Shown: positions 6,890 to 14,647, counted from the stretch's first letter. The stretch: DNA of 16,205 nt from JBBSUX01 sp038234045 (GCA_038234045.1 JBBSUX010000048.1:1-16205); one strand, 5' to 3'. A program made the numbers and translations. Notes: a model not told the origin generated them from the sequence alone.

Positions 6890-8020
6890 TTAGAAAACCA
6901 CCACCTGCCGGATCGCGGAGCCGTCCTGCAACCGGTCGAAACCGGTATTGATCTCGTCGAGTGTGAGGCGACCGGAGAGCAGCCGGTCTACCGGCAAGCG
7001 GCCTTGGCGGTAGAGCGCGATGTAGCGCGGAATGTCGCGCGAAGGCACGCAGGTGCCGATGTAGCTCCCCTTCAACGTGCGTTCTTCGGCCACCAGGGCA
7101 ACGGCCGGCAAGGGAAAGTTGGCGCCCGCAGGCGGGAGGCCGGCTGTCACGGTGGTGCCGCCGCGGCGGGTGATGGCCCAGGCCAGCTCCAGTGCGCGGA
7201 TCGAGCCGGCAAATTCGAGCGCGTGGTCTACGCCGCCGTTGCTCAGCGCGCGGATTTGCGCTGCCGCATCGGCGTCGCGTGCATTGACGGTGTGCGTGGC
7301 GCCGAGTGAGCGGGCGGTCTCCAGTTTGTCGTCTGCCAGATCCACCGCTACGATCTGCCGCGCACCGGCTGCCGCTGCCCCGATCAAGGCAGCCAGCCCG
7401 ACGCCACCGAGGCCGATGACGGCCACCGATTCCCCCGCCTGCACCTTCGCCGTGTTGACCACAGCCCCCACGCCGGTGAGCACGGCGCAGCCGAACAATG
7501 CAGCTTCTTCCAGTGGGATGTCGGCATCGATCTTCACCAGGGAGCGGCGCGAAACCGTGGCGTACTCGGCGAACACCGAGCAGCCGAGGTGGTGGTTCAG
7601 CAGGCCGCCATCCGGCACCTTCGAAATCCTTCGTGCGCCGGAAAGCAGGGTACCCGCGCCGTTGGCTGCCGCGCCGGGCTCGCAAAGCGCGGGCCGGCCG
7701 CCAGCACACAGCGCGCAGTGGCCGCAGCTGGGCACGAACACCACCACTACATGGTCGCCGGGCAGCAGATCGGTGACGCCCTCGCCCACCTCATGCACTA
7801 CACCCGAGGCTTCATGGCCGAGCGCCATCGGCATCGGGCGCGGCCGGTCGCCGTTGATCACTGACAGATCGGAATGGCACAGGCCTGCTGCGGCTATTTT
7901 GATCATCACCTCGTCGCGGCCGGGCGACGCGAGCTCGATGGTTTCAATGGAAAGCGGGCGGCTTTCTGCATAAGGCAGGGTAGCGCCCATTTGCTGCAGC
8001 ACGGCGGCGCGAATTTTCAT
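6890..8020 (-). CDS. Zinc-dependent alcohol dehydrogenase (MDR superfamily, class III-like)
   Basis: This 376-residue cytosolic enzyme interconverts alcohols and aldehydes or ketones with NAD(H). Seen: catalytic zinc ligands C48 (GLCHSD), H69-E70 (LGHEASG) and C178; the structural zinc lobe C99, C102, C105 and C113; Rossmann motif GLGGVG (203-208), followed by a VAVDLADDK strand whose Asp227 suggests NAD rather than NADP. All key residues are present and length fits the long-chain zinc ADH group. The GHEASG core and lobe resemble class III-type and aryl-alcohol dehydrogenases. The ATG at 8018-8020 has GGAG about 9 bases upstream. It is divergent from the old yellow enzyme gene, suggesting shared control. 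Exact substrate is open. Confidence 0.93.
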   Translation of the reverse strand: MKIRAAVLQQMGATLPYAESRPLSIETIELASPGRDEVMIKIAAAGLCHSDLSVINGDRPRPMPMALGHEASGVVHEVGEGVTDLLPGDHVVVVFVPSCGHCALCAGGRPALCEPGAAANGAGTLLSGARRISKVPDGGLLNHHLGCSVFAEYATVSRRSLVKIDADIPLEEAALFGCAVLTGVGAVVNTAKVQAGESVAVIGLGGVGLAALIGAAAAGARQIVAVDLADDKLETARSLGATHTVNARDADAAAQIRALSNGGVDHALEFAGSIRALELAWAITRRGGTTVTAGLPPAGANFPLPAVALVAEERTLKGSYIGTCVPSRDIPRYIALYRQGRLPVDRLLSGRLTLDEINTGFDRLQDGSAIRQVVVF

Positions 8021-8056
8021 GGGTGTTGTCTCCGGTGTTTATAGAGAAGGGCGGCT

Positions 8057-8082
8057 TGCCCGGATCCTGCAGGGTTTTGGCA
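8057..8082. promoter_or_regulatory. Imperfect dyad in the divergent ADH/OYE gap, possible operator
   Basis: This 26-base stretch runs from TGCC to GGCA and is centred on CTGCAG (8067-8072). Nine of 13 positions match between the half sites. It lies 37 bases before the ADH start and 99 before the other gene's start, a usual place for a shared regulator site. A TATAAA on the minus strand nearer to the ADH gene could be a -10, but I find no matching -35. The dyad could be chance. Confidence 0.25.
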
Positions 8083-8181
8083 GGAGTGGCATCCTCGCAC
8101 CGCTGCCGGCTGGCGTCCATCGGGCGGCGTCCGCGTCGCGACAAACCCGCCGCGCCACACTCTTTTCGCCGCACTTCATTC

Positions 8182-9288
8182 ATGAGCCCACTCTTCACGC
8201 CTCTTCATCTCGGTCCGCTCGCGCTCGCCAACCGCATCGTCATCGCGCCGATGTGCCAGTACTCTGCCGACGAGGGCAGCGCCACCGACTGGCACCGTAT
8301 TCACCTCGGGAGCCTGGCGCTATCGGGCGCCGGCCTGCTGATCATCGAAGCCACGGCGGTCGAGGCACGTGGCCGCATTACCTGGGGTGATCTGGGGCTG
8401 TGGAATGACGCCAACGAAGCGGCGCTGGCTGATGTGCTTGCGGGTGTGCGCCGTTATTCGAAGATGCCGATTGGCATCCAGCTCGCGCATGCCGGGCGCA
8501 AGGCTTCGTGTGCGCTGCCGTGGGAGGGCGGGCATGCCCTCGCGCCCGACCAGGCGCCCAAGGGCTGGCAAACGGTGGCGCCATCGGCCCTGTCTTTTCA
8601 CGAAGGCGACCCAGCGCCGCATGCGCTCGAGTTGCCGGAGATCGCCGACATCGTCGACGCCTTCGCGGCGGCCGCCAAGCGTGCCCATCGCCTCGGCCTG
8701 GAGCTGATTGAAATCCACGCCGCGCACGGTTATCTGCTGCATGAATTTCTTTCGCCGCTGTCGAACCACCGCAGCGATGCCTATGGCGGCAGTCTTGAGA
8801 ACCGCATGCGCTTGGCGCTGGAAGTATTCGATGCGGTACGCGCGGCGGTGCCGGCACCGGTCGCGGTGGGGATGCGCATCTCAGCGAGTGACTGGGTCGA
8901 GGGCGGCTGGGATCTGGCGCAGAGCTGCGAACTGGCCAAGACACTGGAGGCGCGGGGCGGCCAGTTCATCCATGTATCGAGCGGCGGCAACAGCACGCAG
9001 CAGCAGATACCCGCCGAGCCCGGCTATCAGGTGCCGTTCGCAGACGGCATTCGCAAGGCGGTGAGTGGCATGCCGGTGATCGCCGTCGGGCTTATCACCG
9101 AGCCGCGCCAAGCCGAAGCCATCATTGAGAGCGGCCAGGCTGATGCCATCGCCCTTGCGCGCGCCATCCTGTACCAGCCGCACTGGCCGTGGCAGGCGGC
9201 TGCCGAGCTGGGCGCGAGCGTCATTGCGCCGCCGCAGTACCTGCGCAGCGAGCCGCGTGGGCACAAGGGCTTGCTGCACGCAGCGTGA
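8182..9288 (+). CDS. Old yellow enzyme family NADPH:flavin oxidoreductase (XenA/YqjM type)
   Basis: This 368-residue FMN-containing TIM-barrel enzyme reduces activated C=C bonds, and relatives reduce nitro compounds and other xenobiotics. Seen: APMCQYSADEG (22-32) with the redox-tuning C25 and Y27 of the thermophilic-like/YqjM class; the substrate-binding pair H179 and H182 followed by Y184 (HAAHGY); LSNHRSDAYGGS (193-204); MRISASDW (231-238); and phosphate-binding GLITEPRQAEAI (303-314). Length and motifs match XenA (about 363 residues). The frame is open back to 8023, but the ATG at 8182-8184 starts the family's normal MSPLFTPLHLG N-terminus. There is no obvious Shine-Dalgarno. It is divergent from the alcohol dehydrogenase gene, and the two could form a detoxification or redox module. 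Confidence 0.94.
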   Translation: MSPLFTPLHLGPLALANRIVIAPMCQYSADEGSATDWHRIHLGSLALSGAGLLIIEATAVEARGRITWGDLGLWNDANEAALADVLAGVRRYSKMPIGIQLAHAGRKASCALPWEGGHALAPDQAPKGWQTVAPSALSFHEGDPAPHALELPEIADIVDAFAAAAKRAHRLGLELIEIHAAHGYLLHEFLSPLSNHRSDAYGGSLENRMRLALEVFDAVRAAVPAPVAVGMRISASDWVEGGWDLAQSCELAKTLEARGGQFIHVSSGGNSTQQQIPAEPGYQVPFADGIRKAVSGMPVIAVGLITEPRQAEAIIESGQADAIALARAILYQPHWPWQAAAELGASVIAPPQYLRSEPRGHKGLLHAA

Positions 9289-9620
9289 TCTTTGGGCCTG
9301 CGCCGCTCTTCTTTCTGCGGTGCCCGGGCCGAATCGGATCGATGGTGAAAGAGCTTCGACCGAGCCGGTAATGCACAGAAAACCGGATAAAATGGTGACT
9401 TCAGGTATTGCTGTAAAGCGCTATTAGCTACGACAAAAATAGCAAAATTAACCTGGCGCAAGGGTGCTCCATGAATCGCAATACACCCCTTCCGACGAGT
9501 GTCACCGGCGCGAGCGAGGCGTACCGGCGCAAAGAAACGGCTTCAGCGCCTGCGTTCGACTGTCGATATGGAGAAGCAGCCCGTCATTCGGGCGAACACA
9601 CTTCACGACTGCGACACCCT
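9289..9620. other. Intergenic region before the chemoreceptor gene
   Basis: These 332 bases lie between the old yellow enzyme and the chemoreceptor. They hold repeat copy 2 and an in-frame upstream ATG at 9471 with a weak AAGGG site. The codons from 9471 to 9620 lack the strong G/C third-position preference of the neighbours, so I treat them as non-coding. A TAAAAT at about 9388 could be a -10 box, without a convincing -35. I see no clear terminator for the upstream gene. Confidence 0.5.
9417..9445. repeat. Dispersed intergenic repeat, copy 2
   Basis: This is the partner of the copy at 3998-4026 (21 of 29 bases identical, no gaps). This copy also contains a short inverted repeat, GCTATT (9420-9425) with AATAGC (9438-9443), so it could form a small hairpin. 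It resembles short GCGCT...AATAGC intergenic elements that I recall as common in Comamonadaceae genomes; that link is unverified. Confidence 0.5.
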
Positions 9621-11243
9621 ATGACAACGGCAAAAAAACTGGCTCTTCTGGTGGTGAGCGCGCTGATTGGCATTGTGGTGCTGACCAGTTGGTTCCTGGT
9701 TTCCGAGCGGAAGCTGCTGCTCGAAGAACGCAAGGCTGGCGTACGCCAGGTCGTGGAAGCCGCCGCCGCCGTGGCCCAGAACTTCCACGCGTTGGCCGTT
9801 GCAGGGAAGATGCCGGACGCAGAGGCGCGTGTGCGCGCCGCCGATGTGATCCGCGCTATTCGCTACAGCGGTGACGAGTACGTCTGGATCAACGACATGG
9901 TGCCGCGCATGATCATGCACCCGATCAAGCCCGAGCTGGACGGCAAGGATCTCTCCGGCAACAAGGATCCGGACGGCAAGGCGCTGTTCGTGGATTTCGT
10001 ACGTGTGGTGCAAGACAAGGGTGCCGGGTTTTCCTCTTACCTGTGGCCCAAGGTCGGCAGCGACAAGCCGGTGCAGAAGGTGGCGTACGTCAAGGGCTTC
10101 GCGCCCTGGGGCTGGGTTATTGGCTCGGGCGTCTATGTCGATAACGTCGACACGGCCATCTGGAAGCGCGCCGGTGGATTCGCCTTGCTGGCGGCGGGGC
10201 TGGGCGCCGCGTTGCTGGTCGTCGGCACCCTGATTGCCCGCAGCATCCTGCGCCAGCTCGGCGGGGAGCCAGATTACGCCCGCAGCATCGCCCGGCGCAT
10301 CGCAGACGGCGACCTGGCGGTGGAGGTGCACAGTCGCGGCGCGGGCGATGACAACCTGCTGGCCGACATGCGCGGCATGCGCGACGGCTTGCGCACCATC
10401 GTGCAGCAGGTGCGCACTGGCACCGAGCATATCGCCGCTGCGTCCCGTGAGATCGCTGCGGGTAACCAGGACCTCTCAGTGCGTACTGAATCGCAAGCCA
10501 CGGCGCTGCAGCAGACGGTGTCGTCAATGGAGGAAATGACGTCCACCGTCAAGCAGAACGCCGACAACGCGCGCCAAGCGAGCCAGCTGGCGCAATCGGC
10601 CTCGACTGTGGCGGAAAAAGGCGGCGCGGTAGTGGCACAGGTGGTGACGACGATGGGGTCCATCGACGCCTCGTCGCGCAAGGTCTCGGACATCACGGGC
10701 GTGATCGAGAGCATCGCCTTTCAAACCAACATCCTGGCGCTCAATGCCGCAGTGGAGGCGGCGCGCGCCGGCGACCAGGGCCGCGGTTTTGCGGTGGTGG
10801 CCAGCGAAGTGCGCAGCCTGGCGCAGCGTTCTTCGGCAGCGGCCAAAGAGATCAAGGGCCTGATCGGCGAATCGGCGATGCAGGTGCAAGCCGGCGCGCA
10901 GCTGGTCGGGCAGGCCGGCTCAACCATGCAGGAGCTACTGGAAAGCGTACGCCGGGTTTCTGCGGTGATCGATGAGATCAGCCACGCCAGCGTCGAGCAG
11001 ACCAGCGGTATCGAGCACATCAACCTGGCCATTACGCAAATGGACCAGTCCACGCAGCAAAACGCCGCGCTGGTGGAAGAAGCTGCCGCGGCGGCCGGTG
11101 CGCTCCAGGATCAGGCGCAGCGTCTGAGCCAGGTGATGGGGGCGTTCCGGCTGGATGTGTCGTCAACCTTGCCCGGAAATGCCGGATTCGCGCCGCGCAT
11201 CTCTCAGCCACACGGGCAGCCCCCGTTGATTCCCGTGGGCTGA
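9621..11243 (+). CDS. Methyl-accepting chemotaxis protein with single-Cache-type sensor domain
   Basis: This 540-residue inner-membrane chemoreceptor would pass a periplasmic ligand signal to CheA/CheW. Seen in order: TM1 about 8-27; periplasmic region about 32-180 with single-Cache-like features (DEYVWIND at 85-92, PWGWVIGSGVYVD at 162-174); TM2 about 185-206; HAMP about 205-258; a long coiled-coil signalling domain with the conserved hairpin tip ESIAFQTNILALNAAVEAA (363-381) running on through ARAGDQGRGFAVVASEVRSLA (381-401). The C-terminus is a Pro-rich tail without the NWETF-type CheR/CheB pentapeptide. The frame extends to an ATG at 9471, but the ATG at 9621 gives the normal short N-terminus before TM1. 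No chemotaxis genes adjoin it. Confidence 0.94.
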   Translation: MTTAKKLALLVVSALIGIVVLTSWFLVSERKLLLEERKAGVRQVVEAAAAVAQNFHALAVAGKMPDAEARVRAADVIRAIRYSGDEYVWINDMVPRMIMHPIKPELDGKDLSGNKDPDGKALFVDFVRVVQDKGAGFSSYLWPKVGSDKPVQKVAYVKGFAPWGWVIGSGVYVDNVDTAIWKRAGGFALLAAGLGAALLVVGTLIARSILRQLGGEPDYARSIARRIADGDLAVEVHSRGAGDDNLLADMRGMRDGLRTIVQQVRTGTEHIAAASREIAAGNQDLSVRTESQATALQQTVSSMEEMTSTVKQNADNARQASQLAQSASTVAEKGGAVVAQVVTTMGSIDASSRKVSDITGVIESIAFQTNILALNAAVEAARAGDQGRGFAVVASEVRSLAQRSSAAAKEIKGLIGESAMQVQAGAQLVGQAGSTMQELLESVRRVSAVIDEISHASVEQTSGIEHINLAITQMDQSTQQNAALVEEAAAAAGALQDQAQRLSQVMGAFRLDVSSTLPGNAGFAPRISQPHGQPPLIPVG

Positions 11244-11346
11244 CGGCTTCATCGAAGTTGCGCCGGGCTACGGCTCAATTGGCGCCGCTTGAGAGTTAAC
11301 CGCAGGTCCATGCTGACCATTTTTTGCTACCAACGCAGAACGTTAC

Positions 11347-11358
11347 GAACTATAGTTC
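11347..11358. promoter_or_regulatory. Perfect 12-bp palindrome upstream of the pseudopilin gene
   Basis: GAACTATAGTTC is its own reverse complement. It lies 47 bases before the pseudopilin ATG and is framed by further half sites: GAAC at 11338-11341 and GTTC at 11362-11365, plus a wider GTTAC/GTAAC pair. The centre, TATAGT, resembles a -10 box, so a repressor bound here could cover the promoter. GAAC-N4-GTTC resembles the LexA box of Gram-positive bacteria, but not the usual beta- or gamma-proteobacterial one. Confidence 0.45.
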
Positions 11359-11392
11359 TATGTTCCCGAATGTAACAGCGCTGACGGCGTAT

Positions 11393-11397
11393 AGGAG
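11393..11397 (+). promoter_or_regulatory. Ribosome binding site of the pseudopilin gene
   Basis: AGGAG stands 8 bases before the ATG at 11406 and fixes that start over the internal GTG at codon 14, which has no such site. This makes the leader peptide 24 residues long. Confidence 0.75.
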
Positions 11398-11405
11398 CGA
11401 CACCC

Positions 11406-11903
11406 ATGTTTGGTGGTTCATCAAAATTGCGCCGTGGCGGCAATGTGAGAAGAAGAAGAAGAAAATTTCTTTTTGGCTTTACTCTTCTGGAGATATTACT
11501 TGCGTTGGGTGTTTTGGGCGTACTCGCGGGACTTGCGCTGCCCAGCTACAACGCCTACATCGAGCGCGCAAAAACGGCAGGTGTGATCGTCGACATAACG
11601 GTTATTGCCGGTCTGTTAAAGGCCTACAAGGCAGAAAATGGAGCTTTTCCCGCCACCCTTGCTGGCATCGGATGGACAAAGCCTGACCGTTGGGGTAATG
11701 CCTATTATTATCTCGACATGGACGGTGCATCAGTCGGAAAAAAGCGCAAGGACCGATCACTGCATCCGCTCAATAGCGACTTTGACCTGTATAGTGCCGG
11801 GCCGGACGGAAAGACCACCACGCCGCTGACCGCAAAGATTAGTCAAGACGATATTATCCGTGCGAACGATGGCGCGTTTATTGGCGTCGCCAAAGACTAT
11901 TGA
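11406..11903 (+). CDS. GspG-like type II secretion/type IV pilin-like pseudopilin
   Basis: This 165-residue prepilin-like protein would be cut and methylated by a prepilin peptidase at G24|F25 (LFG|FTLLE), with the conserved Glu at mature position 5 (E29). A run of five Arg and a Lys (15-20) precedes the site, and a hydrophobic stem follows (about 25-46). The globular part has GspG-like features: DRWGNAYYY (94-102) and FDLYSAGPDGK (126-136), the region that binds calcium in GspG. The leader is longer than usual. The gene is low in GC (about 51% by hand count over 11401-11880, against above 60% nearby) and codes the Arg run with five AGA codons (11448-11462), rare in such genomes. No other secretion gene is in view. 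Its stop lies one base before the GGDEF-EAL gene, suggesting one transcript. Other possible names: minor pilin or generic prepilin N-methylation protein. Confidence 0.88.
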   Translation: MFGGSSKLRRGGNVRRRRRKFLFGFTLLEILLALGVLGVLAGLALPSYNAYIERAKTAGVIVDITVIAGLLKAYKAENGAFPATLAGIGWTKPDRWGNAYYYLDMDGASVGKKRKDRSLHPLNSDFDLYSAGPDGKTTTPLTAKISQDDIIRANDGAFIGVAKDY

Positions 11904-11904
11904 C

Positions 11905-14496
11905 ATGCGGTTTCAGAGGCGAGCATTCGTCAAGAGTCGGCTCGGGCGGAAGATATTTTTTATATTCTTGTTGATAGGAGCGGTTCCGCTTCTGGCCGTT
12001 TCATTCCTGTCGCGTGAGTTGAGTGAATATGTCCTGACTAAGGCCACCGGTCAACTTCTCAGGGATTCAACAAAATCCGATGCGTTGAGCATTGTCGACC
12101 GCCTGCGGTCTGCCGAAAGCCTTCTGCGGATCCTGGCGGAAGCGCGCCTCGATGGATCTCCCAATGCCGAGGCAGAGCGCCGCGCATCGGTGGTGTTCAA
12201 GCACGTCGAGTACTCCCTGCCACCGGCGACTCACCTGGGGGCATCGATCAAAGTCAGGAAAAGCACGCTGCCGGATGCGGCGCCGGACGCCGTTATCAAT
12301 ATCTGGGAGACCAAGTGGGGAGGCGCGGTCGAAGGCACGCTGAGCACGAGCTACCTCTGGGAGGATCTGGACAGCGCTCTTTACTCCATTTGCGTGGGCG
12401 GGACCGAGTTTGCGAAGCCCTATTGCCGCGGGCAGGCGCGGCCGAAATCCAACACGATCGAGAGCGAACGCATCGTGTACTTTCGGCCCTATCTGCAAGG
12501 CGAGCCATGGGTCATTCTGGCAGTTGCTGCTCCCGATATTGCGGACTATCTACCCATTCAGATCGGGGCATTGTTCGCCTATGTCGCTGCGTTGGCGCTG
12601 TTCCTTTCGCTCCTCGCCAGTGCCGCCTTCTTGCGGCGCGCCACGACACCGCTTGACGCCCTGATGACGGCAACCCGGGCGGTCAAGGAAGGAGATTTCA
12701 CCTATACCGTGCCGCTGGTGGGAATGACGGATGAATTCCGTGACCTGGCGCACTCCTTCAATGCGATGTCCGTCAACATCGGCCGCGATGTGCTGTTCCT
12801 GAAGGTGCTGTCGGCCATCGACAAGGCCATTCTTGACCGCCAGCCTCTCGCCACGATCATCGACATGTCGATGCAGCATCTATCGACCCATCCCGAACTG
12901 ATCGGCACGCGGCTTCTGATGACCAACCACGCGAATGGCACCACCCGGGTCCACACCGTGGAAGACGTCGAACAGGTAACGACGTCGGAAGTTCACGAGG
13001 GAGCGTCGCCGTCCTCGCAGGTTGTGGCGGACCGGTCTTGGCGCTGGATTGCCAAGACCCCAACCTGCTCGGCCTGGCTTGAGTCGCCGGCATCGGCATC
13101 GTTCGCCAGCAAAACTGCGGCCGAGCTGGAATCGTGCCGCGCGCGGATCGCTGTCGCCATCCATTCTGATCAATACGAGCAGCAGCTCATTTCGCGCGCC
13201 GCACGGGACAGTCTGACGAAATTGCTCAACCGGCTCGGTCTTGTCGAGCGGCTCGATGCGCTTATCTCTTCGGGAGCGTTTGATCAGAGCGGGATCGCTG
13301 TTGCGTACGTGGACATCGACGGTTTCAAAGAGGTCAACGACGCCTACGGCCACGACATCGGGGATCGGCTGCTCAAGATGGTGGCAGAACGCATGGACAA
13401 GAGCCTGGAGAGCTCTGCGCTGGCGTTGGCCCGCTTGGGTGGCGATGAGTTCGTGTTCCTTGTCGCGGGCGATGCGCAGGGCTTGTATCGCAAGCAGATC
13501 AGCGCGGTGCTCCGCGATTTGCAGCGTGTCTATGCCGTCGGCAACCTTCACATCCAGATTGGCGGGAGCATAGGCGTTGCGCTCTACCCGGAGGACGGCT
13601 CAGGCCATGACGACCTGTTGAAAAACGCAGACATGGCCATGTATTCGGCCAAGTCGAGCGGACGCAACCAGGTCATGTTCTTTGAAGCTTCGCTGAACAG
13701 CGCGTCGGCCGAGCGAATCGAATTGCGGCGCGATCTCAGTGGCGCGCTTGAGAGGAATGAGCTCTTTCTTGTCTATCAGCCGCGCCTGGACTGCCGCAAA
13801 ATGTCCTACCGGTCGGCGGAGGCGCTGTTGCGCTGGCGGCATCCGAAGCGCGGACTCATACCGCCTGATTACTTTATTCCGCTGGCGGAAGAGTCAGGTC
13901 TGATCATCGAGATTGGTTCCTGGGTTTTGAAGGAGGCGATCGCACAGCTCGCAAGCTGGGCACACGACGATCAATTCCCCATCACCCGGATTTCGGTCAA
14001 CCTCTCCCCGATCCAGTTGATGCAGGAAAGCTTTCTGACCACCGTGGAAGAAATCCTTAAGTGCACGCCTGTGCAACCCAGCGCGATCGAACTGGAAGTG
14101 ACTGAGGGCGCCCTTATCAAGGACATCGATTCAGCGGTGCACAAACTCAAACGGCTGCAAGGGCTTGGCTTTGCGATTGCGCTGGACGATTTCGGGGTGG
14201 GGTATTCGGCCATGCGTTACCTCAGCGTTCTTCCGTTCGATACGCTGAAGATTGACAAGAGTTTCGTCGACGGATTCGGAATCCACAAGTCTGCTTTCGC
14301 CATTGCTTCGGCCATCGTGGCGCTGGGAAAGGCGTTGGAGAAAAACGTGGTCGCCGAGGGCGTGGAGACGCCCGAGCAGGCCAGCGCACTCCTGGGTCTG
14401 GGAGTGGATGAACTGCAGGGCTACCTGTACAGCCGGCCCCAAACACCAGCTGACCTGGACGCGTTCTTGCTAGCTGCAGCAGACCCGTCCGAATAA
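11905..14496 (+). CDS. Membrane GGDEF-EAL protein (putative bifunctional c-di-GMP cyclase/phosphodiesterase)
   Basis: This 863-residue inner-membrane protein can be expected to make and/or break down cyclic di-GMP. Seen in order: TM1 about 17-36; periplasmic sensor region about 37-215 with two cysteines (C163, C174); TM2 about 217-242; HAMP about 243-296; a GAF-like linker about 298-425; GGDEF domain about 432-592 with DSLTKLLNR, VDIDGFKEVND (D470, D472) and an intact LGGDEF (511-516); EAL domain about 605-855 with EALLRW (E639), SVNLSP (N699), EVTE (E731, E734), DDFGVGYS (D761, D762), KIDKSFV (K782), EGVET (E818, E821) and QGYLYSRP (838-845). Residues at the RxxD inhibitory-site position are SSAL, so that site is absent. 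Start: ATG at 11905, one base after the pseudopilin stop, without its own Shine-Dalgarno, implying translational coupling; an in-frame ATG at 11860 is less likely. Confidence 0.93.
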   Translation: MRFQRRAFVKSRLGRKIFFIFLLIGAVPLLAVSFLSRELSEYVLTKATGQLLRDSTKSDALSIVDRLRSAESLLRILAEARLDGSPNAEAERRASVVFKHVEYSLPPATHLGASIKVRKSTLPDAAPDAVINIWETKWGGAVEGTLSTSYLWEDLDSALYSICVGGTEFAKPYCRGQARPKSNTIESERIVYFRPYLQGEPWVILAVAAPDIADYLPIQIGALFAYVAALALFLSLLASAAFLRRATTPLDALMTATRAVKEGDFTYTVPLVGMTDEFRDLAHSFNAMSVNIGRDVLFLKVLSAIDKAILDRQPLATIIDMSMQHLSTHPELIGTRLLMTNHANGTTRVHTVEDVEQVTTSEVHEGASPSSQVVADRSWRWIAKTPTCSAWLESPASASFASKTAAELESCRARIAVAIHSDQYEQQLISRAARDSLTKLLNRLGLVERLDALISSGAFDQSGIAVAYVDIDGFKEVNDAYGHDIGDRLLKMVAERMDKSLESSALALARLGGDEFVFLVAGDAQGLYRKQISAVLRDLQRVYAVGNLHIQIGGSIGVALYPEDGSGHDDLLKNADMAMYSAKSSGRNQVMFFEASLNSASAERIELRRDLSGALERNELFLVYQPRLDCRKMSYRSAEALLRWRHPKRGLIPPDYFIPLAEESGLIIEIGSWVLKEAIAQLASWAHDDQFPITRISVNLSPIQLMQESFLTTVEEILKCTPVQPSAIELEVTEGALIKDIDSAVHKLKRLQGLGFAIALDDFGVGYSAMRYLSVLPFDTLKIDKSFVDGFGIHKSAFAIASAIVALGKALEKNVVAEGVETPEQASALLGLGVDELQGYLYSRPQTPADLDAFLLAAADPSE

Positions 14497-14517
14497 GGCG
14501 GCGTTCTGGACGCTTCC

Positions 14518-14555
14518 CCCTCGCCTTGGAGGGTGATCCGGCCGCACCGGTTTTT
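14518..14555 (+). terminator. Weak candidate terminator after the GGDEF-EAL gene
   Basis: Two short hairpins follow the stop at 14496. CCCTC/GAGGG (14518-14522 with 14529-14533) has 5 bp. CCGG/CCGG (14538-14541 with 14547-14550) has 4 bp and is directly followed by T5 (14551-14555). The stems are short, so this may only slow transcription. Confidence 0.25.
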
Positions 14556-14647
14556 GGGCGCTGGTGTTACGGATACTCACGGCGCGCGGGTGGCGCTGCG
14601 GCAAGCTCCTACCGCCGGCAGCCTAGCCGCGCACAATCCAGCGCAAC

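Noticed and set aside
6819..7709. Minus-strand Arg-rich open frame of 296 codons
   Set aside because: It is a frame-shifted shadow of the alcohol dehydrogenase gene, without conserved motifs.
9440..9600. A flagellar sigma-28 promoter before the chemoreceptor
   Set aside because: I looked for TAAA-N15-GCCGATAA. The best matches (near 9414 and near 9562) fail at several conserved positions.
9471..9620. Upstream ATG with AAGGG as the chemoreceptor start
   Set aside because: It would add 50 polar residues before the first membrane segment, with codon use unlike the rest. Chemoreceptors normally start just before TM1. The weak ribosome site leaves some doubt.
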